Of a stretch of 64,000 bases of DNA, positions 1-8,061 are shown one piece after another (within the stretch, counting starts at the first letter, position 1; the number at the start of each line of letters is the position of its first letter). The DNA is from Sphingomonas spermidinifaciens (GTDB lineage: Bacteria > Pseudomonadota > Alphaproteobacteria > Sphingomonadales > Sphingomonadaceae). A program made the position numbers and the translations under genes. The stretch lies in contig NZ_NWMW01000001.1 in assembly GCF_002351485.1 (NCBI RefSeq), positions 1,736,001-1,800,000 on the forward strand, given 5' to 3'. The notes under the pieces were generated by a model. The model made no database searches, was not told where the DNA came from, and worked only from the letters and a program-made list of their open reading frames with translations.

Positions 1-678
1 ATCCCACTCTCGTCGGGCGGCAACCCCAACCTGCTGCCGTTCCGTTCGACCAACTATGACCTGGCGCTCGAATGGTACATCACCCGCGTCAGCTATCTGA
101 GCATCGGCGGCTTCTACAAGGACCTGTCCGACTTCCTCGAATTGCAGACGCTGCCCGTCCAGCGCTTCGGCCGCACCTTCCAGGACACGCGCACGCGCAA
201 CGGGCAGAGCGGCACGATCAAGGGTATCGAGGTCGGCGGCCAATATTCGTTCGACGCGCTCGGCGGCTTCGTCTCGGGCTTCGGCGTCACGGGCAACTAT
301 ACCTATGTCGACAGCGAGGTGCAGCGCGATCAGACGCTGTCGGATTTCGCCTGCGGCTATAACGGTCTGTCGCCGCATTCGGCGAACGGCAGCGTCTTCT
401 ACGAAAAATACGGCATCTCCGCGCGCGTTTCATACAATTGGCGCTCGGACTATCTGCGCAACTGCCGCGACAGCCAGTCGCGACCGCGTAACCGGCAGGC
501 CTATGGCCAGCTCGACTTCAATCTTTCCTATGACGTCACCGACAATTTCCAGCTCTATCTGCAGGGCGTCAACATCACCAACGAGCAGATTCAGGAGTTC
601 TCGGCGATCGAGGATCGCTTTCTGCTGCTTCAGGACACCGGTGCCCGCTACAACTTCGGCGTCCGCGCGAAGTTCTGA
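1..678 (+). CDS. TonB-dependent receptor, C-terminal part (5' truncated by window edge)
   Basis: The frame is open from base 1 and gives 225 residues of the C-terminal beta-barrel of a TonB-dependent outer-membrane receptor. The visible part begins with the conserved barrel stretch SGGNPNLLPFRSTNYDLALE, the usual 'GNPNLKPE...' segment. It continues with alternating aromatic strands and ends in phenylalanine (GVRAKF), the C-terminal signature of outer-membrane barrels read by the BAM complex. The plug domain and TonB box lie outside the window, so the substrate cannot be inferred. A strong hairpin follows the stop codon. The family call is firm; the transported compound is unknown. Confidence 0.9.
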   Translation: MPLSSGGNPNLLPFRSTNYDLALEWYITRVSYLSIGGFYKDLSDFLELQTLPVQRFGRTFQDTRTRNGQSGTIKGIEVGGQYSFDALGGFVSGFGVTGNYTYVDSEVQRDQTLSDFACGYNGLSPHSANGSVFYEKYGISARVSYNWRSDYLRNCRDSQSRPRNRQAYGQLDFNLSYDVTDNFQLYLQGVNITNEQIQEFSAIEDRFLLLQDTGARYNFGVRAKF

Positions 679-686
679 TGCCGCCA

Positions 687-720
687 CGCCCCCGCCCGAT
701 CGCCGGATCGGACGGGGGCG
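687..720 (+). terminator. Rho-independent-type terminator hairpin after the TonB receptor
   Basis: Bases 687-701 pair with 706-720 (14 of 15 pairs, 4-nt loop, GC-rich stem) just after the receptor stop codon. The hairpin is followed by a short pyrimidine stretch (ccttatc) rather than a long T run. It argues that the next gene starts at 777, not at the ATG overlapping the receptor stop. Confidence 0.7.
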
Positions 721-776
721 CCTTATCAGCGCCGCAAATCATCCGCAGCTTCGACGTTTACCGTCGAGGAGCAGCG

Positions 777-1088
777 ATGCCGGCCTGGTTGATCCTCTCG
801 CTACAGACCGTCAGCGGCCCGGCCCTGCCCCGCGACGACCTCCGCGTTCCGGTCCTGAAGCGCTGCACGCCGGGCGTCGGCGACGACATCGTCGTGTGCG
901 GCAGGACCGATCCCGATGCATACCGGCTGAAACCCCTGCCCGAACGCTACGAGGCCGTCAAAGGCCCGCCACGCGCCGAACTCGGCCTGTCGGATCGCGA
1001 GAAACTGGGCGTCGAGGTCGAGCAGGGCAGCGATGCGCAGGGCGGACCGATCAGCCGCGTGATGGCGCGCTACAAGCTGCGCTTCTGA
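777..1088 (+). CDS. Small hypothetical protein with CxP...GDDIVVCGR motif
   Basis: A 103-residue protein. The start at 777 is chosen because GAGGA lies 6 nt upstream and because a terminator hairpin sits before it; an in-frame ATG at 678 would place that hairpin inside the gene. The N-terminus is mildly hydrophobic (MPAWLILSLQTVSG) and could be a weak signal peptide. It is followed by the segment CTPGVGDDIVVCGR and a tail ending in YKLRF. Short exported proteins with a paired-cysteine GDDIVVCGR motif are common in sphingomonads, but I know no function for them. The two cysteines could form a disulfide in the periplasm, which is inference. Confidence 0.65.
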   Translation: MPAWLILSLQTVSGPALPRDDLRVPVLKRCTPGVGDDIVVCGRTDPDAYRLKPLPERYEAVKGPPRAELGLSDREKLGVEVEQGSDAQGGPISRVMARYKLRF

Positions 1089-1094
1089 CCGGGG

Positions 1095-1550
1095 TCAGAG
1101 CGCCCGCGTCATATAGCGGTTGAACTCGGTGGCCTCATAGTCGGCGAACGGGCCGCATGGCGTGAAGCCGTGCCGCAGGTACAGCGCCTCGGCCGCGGCG
1201 AAGGCTGGCCCGGTCCCCGTTTCAAGGCTCAGCCGCGTTATCCCCGCCGCCCGCGCGCGGTCGATCAAGTGGGTCAGGATCGCCGCCGCCACGCCCCGGC
1301 GCAGCGCCGCCGCGGCTGTTCGCATCGACTTGAGCTCGCCATGCCCGTCGCCCAGCGCCTTCAATGCGCCGCAGCCGAGCAGCGTCTCGCCCTCCCACGC
1401 AGTTACGAACGTCACCTCAGGTGCAGCGAGGGCTGCCAGGTCGAGGAAATGGCACGTGCCCGGCGGCGAGGCGGCGAGCATGCCGGCAAAATGCTCGCGG
1501 AGCAGCGCGACCACCGCCGGATGTTCGAGCTGGCCGTCGCGCAGGTCCAT
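1095..1550 (-). CDS. GNAT family N-acetyltransferase (YsnE-like)
   Basis: A 151-residue acyl-CoA-dependent acetyltransferase of the GNAT fold. The acetyl-CoA binding motif is visible as KSMRT followed by RRGVAAAIL. The later SLETGTG...LYLRHGF...PFADY pattern is typical of the YsnE-like subgroup. Length fits a single GNAT domain with no signal peptide, so it is cytosolic. Its ATG at 1550 overlaps the stop codon of the upstream carboxypeptidase (TGATG), so the two are probably translationally coupled in one transcript with the DUF4136 lipoprotein gene. The acceptor substrate is unknown. Confidence 0.85.
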   Translation of the reverse strand: MDLRDGQLEHPAVVALLREHFAGMLAASPPGTCHFLDLAALAAPEVTFVTAWEGETLLGCGALKALGDGHGELKSMRTAAAALRRGVAAAILTHLIDRARAAGITRLSLETGTGPAFAAAEALYLRHGFTPCGPFADYEATEFNRYMTRAL

Positions 1551-2662
1551 CAGATAACGTCCGCGAGCACCTGAAGACAGGCGTGCGCGAGTGCCTTGGA
1601 CCGGGCGGGCGACCAGCCTTCGACCGGATCTGGCGACGGGTCATGGTCCTTGAACGGCATCTCGAGCGTCATCGACACCGCGCCGAACCGCTCGGCGAGC
1701 TGGTTGGTCGACATCGACAGGTTGGCGCGCCCCGCCGGAGCCTTGTCATAGCCGAGCCGCGTCTGGAACAGCGGCGTCGCCGCGGCCAGCCGTCGCTGAT
1801 AGTCGTAGAAGCGCTCGCCATGCGCGTCGGTCCACGAGGGAATGCCCTCGTACCCCGCCAGGAAGTTCGCCGGGATCGCCTCGTCCCCATGCACGTCGAT
1901 CGCCCAATCGACACCCGTCGCGTCCATCGCGCCCCGCACGCACAGCACCTCGGGCGAGCGCTCGAGCGTCGGCGCATGCCACTCCCGATTGAGATTCACC
2001 CCCGCCGCATTGGTTCGCAGATGTCCGCGCCGCGAACCATCAGGGTTCATGTTGGGAACAAGGTGCAGCGTCGCCTTCTCGCGAAGCGCGCCTGCCACCG
2101 GGTCGTTCGCATCGGTCAGCGCCTCCAGCGCCCCCTCCATGAACCATTCGGCCATCGATTCGCCCGGATGCTGGCGCGCGTAGATCCAGACCTGCTTCCC
2201 GCCCGAACCGACATCGAGACAGTCGATCGGCTGCCCGTCGAGCGAGTGGCCGAGCGTGCGGTGCGTGACGCCCGGCGCGGCGGCGATGCGCGCGATCAGG
2301 TCGTGGTGGCGCTCCATGGAGTAGGGCGCGAAATAGGCGAACCAGACGACGTCGTGCTCCACCCTGTGGCTGAAGCTCAGCACGCCAGCCTGATAAGTCG
2401 AGCCGGCAACCATCGGCCAGTGCGCCCGGTCGCTCGACACGCGCGGGCGATAGCCGGGCCAGCCGAACGCATAGGCCGCCCCCCCTGCGTTGAGCAGGCG
2501 AAGGCTCAGCGTCCGCCCCTTCGCGCCGGCGACGCGGAAGTGGAACCACTGGTAGAAGTCCGACCCCGCGTCGCGGCGGATATTGAGGTCGATGCGATCG
2601 CCGTCGATGGCGACCAGTTCGATATTGCCGCTGTCGAAGGCGGCATTCACGTCGATGGTCAT
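1550..2662 (-). CDS. M14-family zinc carboxypeptidase (cytosolic type)
   Basis: A 370-residue metallocarboxypeptidase of the cytosolic M14 (Nna1/CCP-like) group, without a signal peptide. An N-terminal beta domain (about 1-125) precedes the peptidase domain. The zinc ligands are H165 and E168 in ARQHPGES and H258 in DVHGDE. The substrate-binding NREW motif follows NMNPDG, and the probable general base is E334 in TLEMPFK. These enzymes remove C-terminal residues; bacterial substrates are poorly known. The start overlaps the stop of the DUF4136 gene (ATGA), and the stop overlaps the start of the acetyltransferase gene, so the three are likely one operon. Confidence 0.9.
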   Translation of the reverse strand: MTIDVNAAFDSGNIELVAIDGDRIDLNIRRDAGSDFYQWFHFRVAGAKGRTLSLRLLNAGGAAYAFGWPGYRPRVSSDRAHWPMVAGSTYQAGVLSFSHRVEHDVVWFAYFAPYSMERHHDLIARIAAAPGVTHRTLGHSLDGQPIDCLDVGSGGKQVWIYARQHPGESMAEWFMEGALEALTDANDPVAGALREKATLHLVPNMNPDGSRRGHLRTNAAGVNLNREWHAPTLERSPEVLCVRGAMDATGVDWAIDVHGDEAIPANFLAGYEGIPSWTDAHGERFYDYQRRLAAATPLFQTRLGYDKAPAGRANLSMSTNQLAERFGAVSMTLEMPFKDHDPSPDPVEGWSPARSKALAHACLQVLADVI

Positions 2663-3264
2663 GGCACCGTGGTAGTGAAACCCGACTGGCCCGGAAAGTC
2701 CCTGAACAGCGCGCTGGCGACGCGCCCCGCCTCGGCCGCGGCATCGTCGGCGCTGGCGGGCGCGGTGCCGCTGGTGCGCGCGTTACCCTCCCAGACGACG
2801 CTCTGGTCGGTGCGGCGGCGGATCTTCACCGTCACCTCGTTACCGATCAGCGCGCGGGTCGAGCCGCCGAGCGCGGTCGAAACGCCGCCGCCGACCCCGC
2901 CGCCCATGCCGCCCGACACGCCGCCCAAGCCGATGCCGAAGCGCGGGCCGACGCGCGTCGTTCCGACTTGCGAGCGATTGACGCTCACCTCGACCAGATA
3001 GAGCGAGGCGGCGCCGTCGGGCACACGGGTGAAGCCCAGCCGGCCCAGCTCGTCGCCGACTGCCCCCGTCACCATGCCGTAATCGCTGGCCATCGTCGCG
3101 TTGCCGCGTGTAGCCTGACGGTCGAAGGCGAAGCTGCCCGGTGCGATCGGCGTGCCCAGATTGTAGCGAATCACCTCGACCGGCCCGCGCCGCACACCGC
3201 CCGTCGTACAGGCACTGGCGAAAAGCGCCGGAAGCAACAAAAGGACGAGCGAACGACGACGCAT
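2659..3264 (-). CDS. DUF4136 domain lipoprotein
   Basis: A 201-residue predicted lipoprotein. The N-terminus MRRRSLVLLLLPALFASAC ends in a lipobox with Cys19 as the lipidation site. The body shows the DUF4136 pattern: GSFAFDRQAT near the start, and near the end SVVWEGNARTSG followed by a helix ending in LFRDFPG. A glycine-rich insert (GIGLGGVSGGMGGGVGG) lies mid-protein, as in many members. Such proteins sit at the cell envelope; the function is unknown. It is the first gene of the operon with the M14 peptidase and the acetyltransferase. Confidence 0.85.
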   Translation of the reverse strand: MRRRSLVLLLLPALFASACTTGGVRRGPVEVIRYNLGTPIAPGSFAFDRQATRGNATMASDYGMVTGAVGDELGRLGFTRVPDGAASLYLVEVSVNRSQVGTTRVGPRFGIGLGGVSGGMGGGVGGGVSTALGGSTRALIGNEVTVKIRRRTDQSVVWEGNARTSGTAPASADDAAAEAGRVASALFRDFPGQSGFTTTVP

Positions 3265-3456
3265 GGCGAGCTTCCTTGATCACACGCCGGACGGACCCTG
3301 TCCGGCGGCAGGATCGTAACGCGCCGACAACGCTTTGGCTTCCGCCAAATTCGGGATGTCCGGCGCCCGGCGTTTCGCCTTGACGCGGCCGACCCCCGAG
3401 GCTAGGCGGCGCCTTCGCTTTTTTCCGCGCAAATCTGGATACGAATCGAGCCGGTC

Positions 3457-3582
3457 ATGAAGATCGTCAACAGCCTCAAGTCGCTCAAGGGCCGTCATCG
3501 CGACAATCGCGTGATCCGCCGCCGTGGCCGCGTCTACGTCATCAACAAGACGCAGCGCCGTTTCAAGGCACGCCAGGGCTGA
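3457..3582 (+). CDS. rpmJ: 50S ribosomal protein bL36
   Basis: A 41-residue basic protein, [20 protein letters not shown] and onward, ending RRFKARQG, which matches bacterial L36. It binds 23S rRNA in the large subunit. The zinc-binding cysteines and histidine of the C+ form are absent, so this is the zinc-independent (C-minus) paralogue type common in alphaproteobacteria. It is monocistronic, facing away from the DUF4136 operon, with 192 bp of divergent promoter region between them. Confidence 0.95.
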   Translation: MKIVNSLKSLKGRHRDNRVIRRRGRVYVINKTQRRFKARQG

Positions 3583-3608
3583 TTGCCGCGGTCGGGGATC
3601 GGCCGGTC

Positions 3609-4223
3609 GTGCGTCCGCACGCCGTCATCTTCGACATCGGCAACGTCCTGTTCCACTGGGACCCCCGGTTCCTGTATGAGCGCCTGATCGACGACGATCG
3701 GGCGCTCGATGCATTCGTGCGCGAGGTCGTGACGCACGACTGGCACTTTCAGCATGACGCCGGCCGCAACTTCGCCGACACCTCGGCCGAGTTGATCGCC
3801 GCACACCCGCATCATGCGGATCTGATCGCCGCCTGGGGGCCGCGCTTCAACGAGAGCGTCGGTGCGCCCGTGGCGGGCATGCACGCGGTGGTCGAGGCGC
3901 TCGATGAGGCGGGCGTGCCGCTCTTTGCGATCACCAACTTCAGCCACGAATTCTTCCCCCCGTTCCGCGCCGAATGGCCCGAACTTTTCGATCGCTTCCG
4001 CAACATCGTCGTCTCGGGCGAGGAGCGGATGGTGAAGCCCGATCCCGCCATCTATCATCTTGCGCTCGCCCGTTTCGGGCTTCAGCCGGGCGAGGCAGTG
4101 TTCGTCGACGACAACCCCGCCAATGTCGACGCCGCCAACGCGATCGGCATCGACGCGCATCTGTTCCGGGATGCGCCGAGCTTCCGCGCCTTTCTAGCCG
4201 AACACGAACTGCTCGCGGCCTGA
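3609..4223 (+). CDS. HAD-superfamily hydrolase (YihX-like phosphatase)
   Basis: A 204-residue HAD phosphohydrolase, beginning at a GTG codon only 26 bp after rpmJ. Motif I is FDIGNVL (nucleophile Asp9), motif II is ITNFS, motif III is the lysine in VKPDP, and motif IV is VFVDDNPANV. A helical cap follows motif I (about residues 20-90), which places it with subfamily I, close to YihX-type sugar-phosphate phosphatases. It is cytosolic. The exact substrate cannot be read from the sequence. Confidence 0.85.
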   Translation: MRPHAVIFDIGNVLFHWDPRFLYERLIDDDRALDAFVREVVTHDWHFQHDAGRNFADTSAELIAAHPHHADLIAAWGPRFNESVGAPVAGMHAVVEALDEAGVPLFAITNFSHEFFPPFRAEWPELFDRFRNIVVSGEERMVKPDPAIYHLALARFGLQPGEAVFVDDNPANVDAANAIGIDAHLFRDAPSFRAFLAEHELLAA

Positions 4224-4263
4224 CCGCCACGAAAGCGTCATGGTTCGGCGCGATGGGCGAAGG

Positions 4264-5871
4264 ATGATCCGCCGCACGCTCCTCGCCGCCGCGCTCGCGC
4301 TGTCCGCCCCCTCAATTGCGCAGAATGCCCCCCGGCCCGCGCCCAAACTGGTGGTGATGATCGCCGCGGACCAGTTCTCGACCGACCTGTTTGAACAGTA
4401 TCGGCCCTATTACCGCGCCGGCCTGAAGCGCCTGTCGCAGGGCGCGGTGTACCCCAACGGCTATCAGAGCCATGCCGCGACCGAGACGTGCCCCGGCCAC
4501 GCGACGCTGATGACCGGCGACCGGCCGGCGCGCACGGGCATCATCGCCAACAACTGGGTTTCGTTCAAAGGCCCGCGGCCGGGCGAGATCTACTGCGCCG
4601 AGGATGAAGCGCGCGGCACCTTCAAGGACTATGTGCCCAGCGACGTGCACCTGCGCGTGCCGACGCTCGGCGAGCGGCTGAAGATGCGCGATCCCAATAC
4701 GCGCACCGTTGCAATCGCGGGCAAGGACCGCGCGGCGATCATGATGGGCGGTCACCGGATGGACGCGATCTGGTTCTGGCGCGACGGCAAGGGGTTCGTT
4801 TCGACCCAGAAGGCTGCTGCCCCCGCGGCCGTGGTCGCCGCGAACGAGGCCGCGCGCGCCGCCATTACGGCGCCGGGTGCCGCGCGGCCGCTGCCTGATT
4901 TCTGCGCGCCGATCAGCCGTCCGGTGAAGGTCGGTGAGACGTCAATGGGCGACGGCCGGTTCGAACGGCCGGCGGACAAGGAAGCACTGTGGAAGGCCTC
5001 GCCGGACTTCGACACCGCGGTCGCCGACCTCGCCGTGCGAATGATCGCCGACCTGAAGCTAGGCCGCGGGCGCGGCACCGACGTGCTGACCGTCGGTCTG
5101 TCGGCGACCGATTACATCGGCCATCGCTTCGGCACCGAAGGATCGGAAATGTGCATCCAGGTCGCCGCGCTCGACGCCGCGGTAGGCACGCTGCTCGACG
5201 CGCTCGATGCGACGGGGGTCGATTATGTCGTCGCCTTCTCGTCCGATCACGGCGGTAACGACCTGCCCGAGCGTGAACGCGAGCGGGGCGTGCCCGCGGC
5301 CGCCCGCGTCGATCCCGAACTCGCGCCCGAGGCGCTGGGGAAGCGGATCGCGGGCGAACTCGGCTGGACCGGCGGGCAGCTCCTCTATGGCTCGCTCAAC
5401 GGCGACGTCTGGCTCTCGCCCGACCTCACCGGCGAGTGGCGCACGCGCGTTCGCGACGCGGCGATGGCGGCGTGGCGTGCGGCGCCGCAGGTGGCCGCAG
5501 TGCTGACCGCCGAGGAAGTGCGCGCCCTTCCCTCGCCCGGCGGCACGCCCGATACCTGGACGCTCGCCGATCGCCAGCGCGCCGCTTATGATGCCGAGCG
5601 GTCGGGCGACCTGTTCGTCTTCCTCAAGCCCGCGATCACGCCAACACAGGGCGGCGCGACCCACGGCAGCCCCTGGGATTACGACCGCCGCGTGCCGATC
5701 CTGTTCTGGCGCAAGGACCTGACCCGCTTCGAACAGCCACTGCCGGTCGAGACGGTGGACATCATGCCAAGCTTCGCGGCGCTGGTGGGCCTGCCGCTCA
5801 AGCCGGGCGAGGTGGACGGCCGTTGCCTCGACATCGATGGCGGAGCCGAGGACACGTGCGCCCCAAGATGA
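4264..5871 (+). CDS. Alkaline phosphatase, PafA/SpAP type
   Basis: A 535-residue secreted phosphomonoesterase of the alkaline-phosphatase superfamily, resembling the Sphingomonas SpAP and Flavobacterium PafA enzymes rather than E. coli PhoA. The start at 4264 gives a clean signal peptide (MIRRTLLAAALALSAPSIAQ) with GAAGG upstream. The nucleophile is Thr75 in ATETCPGHAT. N96/N97 (ANNW) and K154/R156 (AGKDRAA) correspond to the phosphate-binding Asn, Lys and Arg of this class. Metal ligands are in ADQFSTDLF, DYIGHRFG, SDHGG and THGSPWDYD. It would act in the periplasm or outside the cell to release phosphate. The family call is strong; an upstream in-frame ATG at 4240 is less likely. Confidence 0.93.
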   Translation: MIRRTLLAAALALSAPSIAQNAPRPAPKLVVMIAADQFSTDLFEQYRPYYRAGLKRLSQGAVYPNGYQSHAATETCPGHATLMTGDRPARTGIIANNWVSFKGPRPGEIYCAEDEARGTFKDYVPSDVHLRVPTLGERLKMRDPNTRTVAIAGKDRAAIMMGGHRMDAIWFWRDGKGFVSTQKAAAPAAVVAANEAARAAITAPGAARPLPDFCAPISRPVKVGETSMGDGRFERPADKEALWKASPDFDTAVADLAVRMIADLKLGRGRGTDVLTVGLSATDYIGHRFGTEGSEMCIQVAALDAAVGTLLDALDATGVDYVVAFSSDHGGNDLPERERERGVPAAARVDPELAPEALGKRIAGELGWTGGQLLYGSLNGDVWLSPDLTGEWRTRVRDAAMAAWRAAPQVAAVLTAEEVRALPSPGGTPDTWTLADRQRAAYDAERSGDLFVFLKPAITPTQGGATHGSPWDYDRRVPILFWRKDLTRFEQPLPVETVDIMPSFAALVGLPLKPGEVDGRCLDIDGGAEDTCAPR

Positions 5872-5878
5872 CCTAACT

Positions 5879-5898
5879 CCCCTCCCGGCCAGGAGGGG
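5879..5898. terminator. Hairpin after the alkaline phosphatase gene
   Basis: CCCCTCC (5879-5885) pairs with GGAGGGG (5892-5898) around a 6-nt loop, a few bases after the phosphatase stop codon. There is no T run, so termination strength is uncertain. The same kind of CCTCCC/GGGAGG palindrome recurs at 10749-10765. Confidence 0.5.
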
Positions 5899-5911
5899 GA
5901 TAGGTGCACCA

Positions 5912-6041
5912 ACCGCGTTCTTGCCGAGCCAGTCGAAAGCGCTGCCGTTCATCCGATCGGCGGAGAAAGGGCAACCCTCCTTCGACTGCCTGGCTGCGGC
6001 AGTTGGTCAGGAAAGGCTTCGACTGGCTCGGTAAACGCGGT
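5912..6041. repeat. Long imperfect inverted repeat between convergent genes
   Basis: The arm at 5912-5940 (accgcgtt..ccgagccagtcgaa) is the imperfect reverse complement of 6016-6041 (ttcgactggctcgg..aacgcggt). It fills the space between the convergent phosphatase and pyk genes. It could act as a bidirectional terminator or belong to a dispersed intergenic repeat family. Confidence 0.6.
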
Positions 6042-6058
6042 GGGACGCCAGCGGCCGC

Positions 6059-7522
6059 TCAACCCTCGTGGCTATAGTTCTTGAGCTCGTCGCCGATGAT
6101 CTGCGTCACGTGCAGCACGTTGGTCGAGCCCGGCACCCCGAACGGTACGCCCGCACACACCACCACGCGCTCGCCGCCCTTGGCGAGGCCATGGCGCAGC
6201 GCCATGCGCTTGGCCTTGGCGACCATTTCCTCGAACGAAGCGACGTCGCGTGTCTGCACCGCATGGACGCCCCAGAGCAGCCCCAGTCGCCGCGCCGTCT
6301 GCGCGCGCGGGGTGAGGACGAGGATCGGCACCGACGGACGCTCGCGCGCAATACGGCGGGCGGTCGATCCCGACAGGGTGAAGCAGATGATCGCGCTGGC
6401 GCTCGCGGTATTGGCGATCGTCTTGGCCGCCGCCGCCAGCGCGTCCGCCGTGGTCGGGTCGGGCGTCGTCACGGTGAAGTGGACGCGGTCGCCATGTGCC
6501 GGGTCGCGCTCGACCGCATTGGCGATGGCGTCCATCATCGCGACCGATTCGGCCGGCCAGGCACCCGCGGCACTCTCGGCCGACAGCATGATTGCGTCGG
6601 CGCCGTCATAGACCGCGGTGGCGACGTCGGAAACCTCGGCGCGCGTCGGCGTCGGCGCGGTAATCATCGATTCGAGCATCTGCGTCGCGACGATCACCGG
6701 GCGACCGAGGCGGCGAGCCGTCTCCACGATCCGCTTCTGCAGCGGCGGCACCGACTGCGGCGGCAGTTCGACGCCCAGGTCACCGCGCGCGACCATGACG
6801 CCGTCGCACTGCTCGACGATCTCGTCGAGGCGCGCCACCGCGCTCGGCTTCTCGATCTTGGCAAGGAGCGCAGCCTTGCCCTGAATGAGCTTGCGCGCGT
6901 CAGCGAGGTCCTCCGGGCGCTGCACGAACGACAGCGCGATCCAGTCGACGCCCTGCTCGACCGCGAAGGCGAGGTCGCTGATATCCTTTTCGGTAAGGGC
7001 CGCCATGGGCAGCACGACGTCGGGGACGTTCAGGCCCTTGGAGTTGGAGAGCGCGCCGCCGACCTCGACCACCGTCTCGATCCGGTCGTCGCTATGGTCG
7101 GTGACGCGCAGCACCAGCTTGCCATCGTCAAGGAGCAGGCGGGCATCGCGTGCGATCGCGGCGAAGATCTCGCGGTGGGGCAGTTCGACGCGCGTCGCAT
7201 CGCCGGGCTCGGGCGAGCGGTCGAGGACGAAGGTCTGGCCGGGTTCGAGGATCACGCGCCCGTCGGCGAACTTGCCGACGCGCAGCTTCGGTCCCTGAAG
7301 GTCCGCGAGGATCGTCGTCGGGCGTCGATACTCGGTCTCCATCGCGCGAATCGCCTCGATCACCGGGATCTTCGAGGCCTGGTCGCCATGGCTCATGTTG
7401 ATGCGAAAGGCGTCCGCGCCGCGCTCGAACAGCGTCGCGATCATCTCGGGCGTGCTGCTCGCCGGCCCCAGCGTGGCGAGCACGCGGACCTTTCGCGAAC
7501 GGGGCGGCATGACCCTGGTCAT
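6059..7522 (-). CDS. pyk: Pyruvate kinase
   Basis: A 487-residue pyruvate kinase, which converts phosphoenolpyruvate and ADP to pyruvate and ATP, the last step of Entner-Doudoroff/glycolytic metabolism. All family blocks are present in order: RVLATLGPAS, INMSHG, LADLQGPKLR, ALSFVQRPEDL, the active-site KIEKPSAV, GVMVARGDLGVELP, and ATQMLESM...PTRAEVSDVATAVYDGADAIMLS. The C-terminal allosteric domain (about 360-487) is complete. It is cytosolic. A second in-frame ATG at 7510 (MPPRSRK) could be the start instead. It is divergent from the DUF1244 gene and probably monocistronic. Confidence 0.97.
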   Translation of the reverse strand: MTRVMPPRSRKVRVLATLGPASSTPEMIATLFERGADAFRINMSHGDQASKIPVIEAIRAMETEYRRPTTILADLQGPKLRVGKFADGRVILEPGQTFVLDRSPEPGDATRVELPHREIFAAIARDARLLLDDGKLVLRVTDHSDDRIETVVEVGGALSNSKGLNVPDVVLPMAALTEKDISDLAFAVEQGVDWIALSFVQRPEDLADARKLIQGKAALLAKIEKPSAVARLDEIVEQCDGVMVARGDLGVELPPQSVPPLQKRIVETARRLGRPVIVATQMLESMITAPTPTRAEVSDVATAVYDGADAIMLSAESAAGAWPAESVAMMDAIANAVERDPAHGDRVHFTVTTPDPTTADALAAAAKTIANTASASAIICFTLSGSTARRIARERPSVPILVLTPRAQTARRLGLLWGVHAVQTRDVASFEEMVAKAKRMALRHGLAKGGERVVVCAGVPFGVPGSTNVLHVTQIIGDELKNYSHEG

Positions 7523-7604
7523 GGTGAAATCGGCTCCTCGGCTTGTCCGGCGCGGTTGGTAGCCGATATTGGCCCCCGATCAACCATGCATAGGATTGCG
7601 ACGA

Positions 7605-7970
7605 ATGGCAGGCATCGACGAACTCGACGACCGGGTGGCGGCGGCGGCGTTCCGGCGGCTGGTGACGCATTTGCGGCACCGCACCGACGCGCAGAATGTC
7701 GATCTGATGGGGCTGGCCGGCTTCTGCCGCAACTGCCTGGGCGACTGGGTGGCCGAGGCGGGCGGGATGACGAAGGACCAGGGGCGCGAGATCGTCTACG
7801 GTATGTTCTATGCCGACTGGAAGGCGCGCCACCAGACCGAGGCGACGCCCGAGCAGATCGCGCGCATGAACGAAAGCGTCGCGAGGAACGCGCGCGAGGA
7901 TGCGCTCGACGAGGCGCTCGAGGAAACCTTCCCGGCGAGCGATCCGCCAGCGATGACCGAGCCGAAATGA
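7605..7970 (+). CDS. DUF1244 domain protein with FPASDPPA tail
   Basis: A 121-residue protein. Residues about 5-95 match DUF1244 (SMc04008-like), a small helical alphaproteobacterial family, with the hallmark GLAGFCRNCLGDWV (a CxxC pair), and GREIVYGMFYADWK. The end carries LDEALEETFPASDPPA, a short acidic motif also seen at the ends of other unrelated small alphaproteobacterial proteins. The start at 7605 is preferred over an in-frame ATG at 7569 because the DUF1244 homology starts there. The function is unknown. It is divergent from pyk with an 82-bp shared promoter region, and convergent with glmM. Confidence 0.85.
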   Translation: MAGIDELDDRVAAAAFRRLVTHLRHRTDAQNVDLMGLAGFCRNCLGDWVAEAGGMTKDQGREIVYGMFYADWKARHQTEATPEQIARMNESVARNAREDALDEALEETFPASDPPAMTEPK

Positions 7971-7989
7971 CCCCCGCTGCTCGAGCGAA

Positions 7990-8020
7990 GCCGAGGCTGA
8001 TGGCACGCGATGGCCTCGGC
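7990..8020. terminator. Inverted repeat between DUF1244 gene and glmM
   Basis: GCCGAGGC (7990-7997) and GCCTCGGC (8013-8020) form an 8-bp stem with a 15-nt loop between two convergent stop codons. It may terminate either transcript. There is no T run. Confidence 0.4.
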
Positions 8021-8061
8021 CCCGCCTGGCAAAACCCATCGGCTTCGATCGGACAGTAAGA

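Noticed and set aside
678-776. Upstream start of the small GDDIVVCGR protein at 678
   Set aside because: It would put a strong terminator hairpin inside the gene, and a good ribosome site precedes 777.
6068-8059. Open frame of about 660 codons crossing pyk and the DUF1244 gene
   Set aside because: It overlaps two well-supported genes and has no ribosome site or homology.
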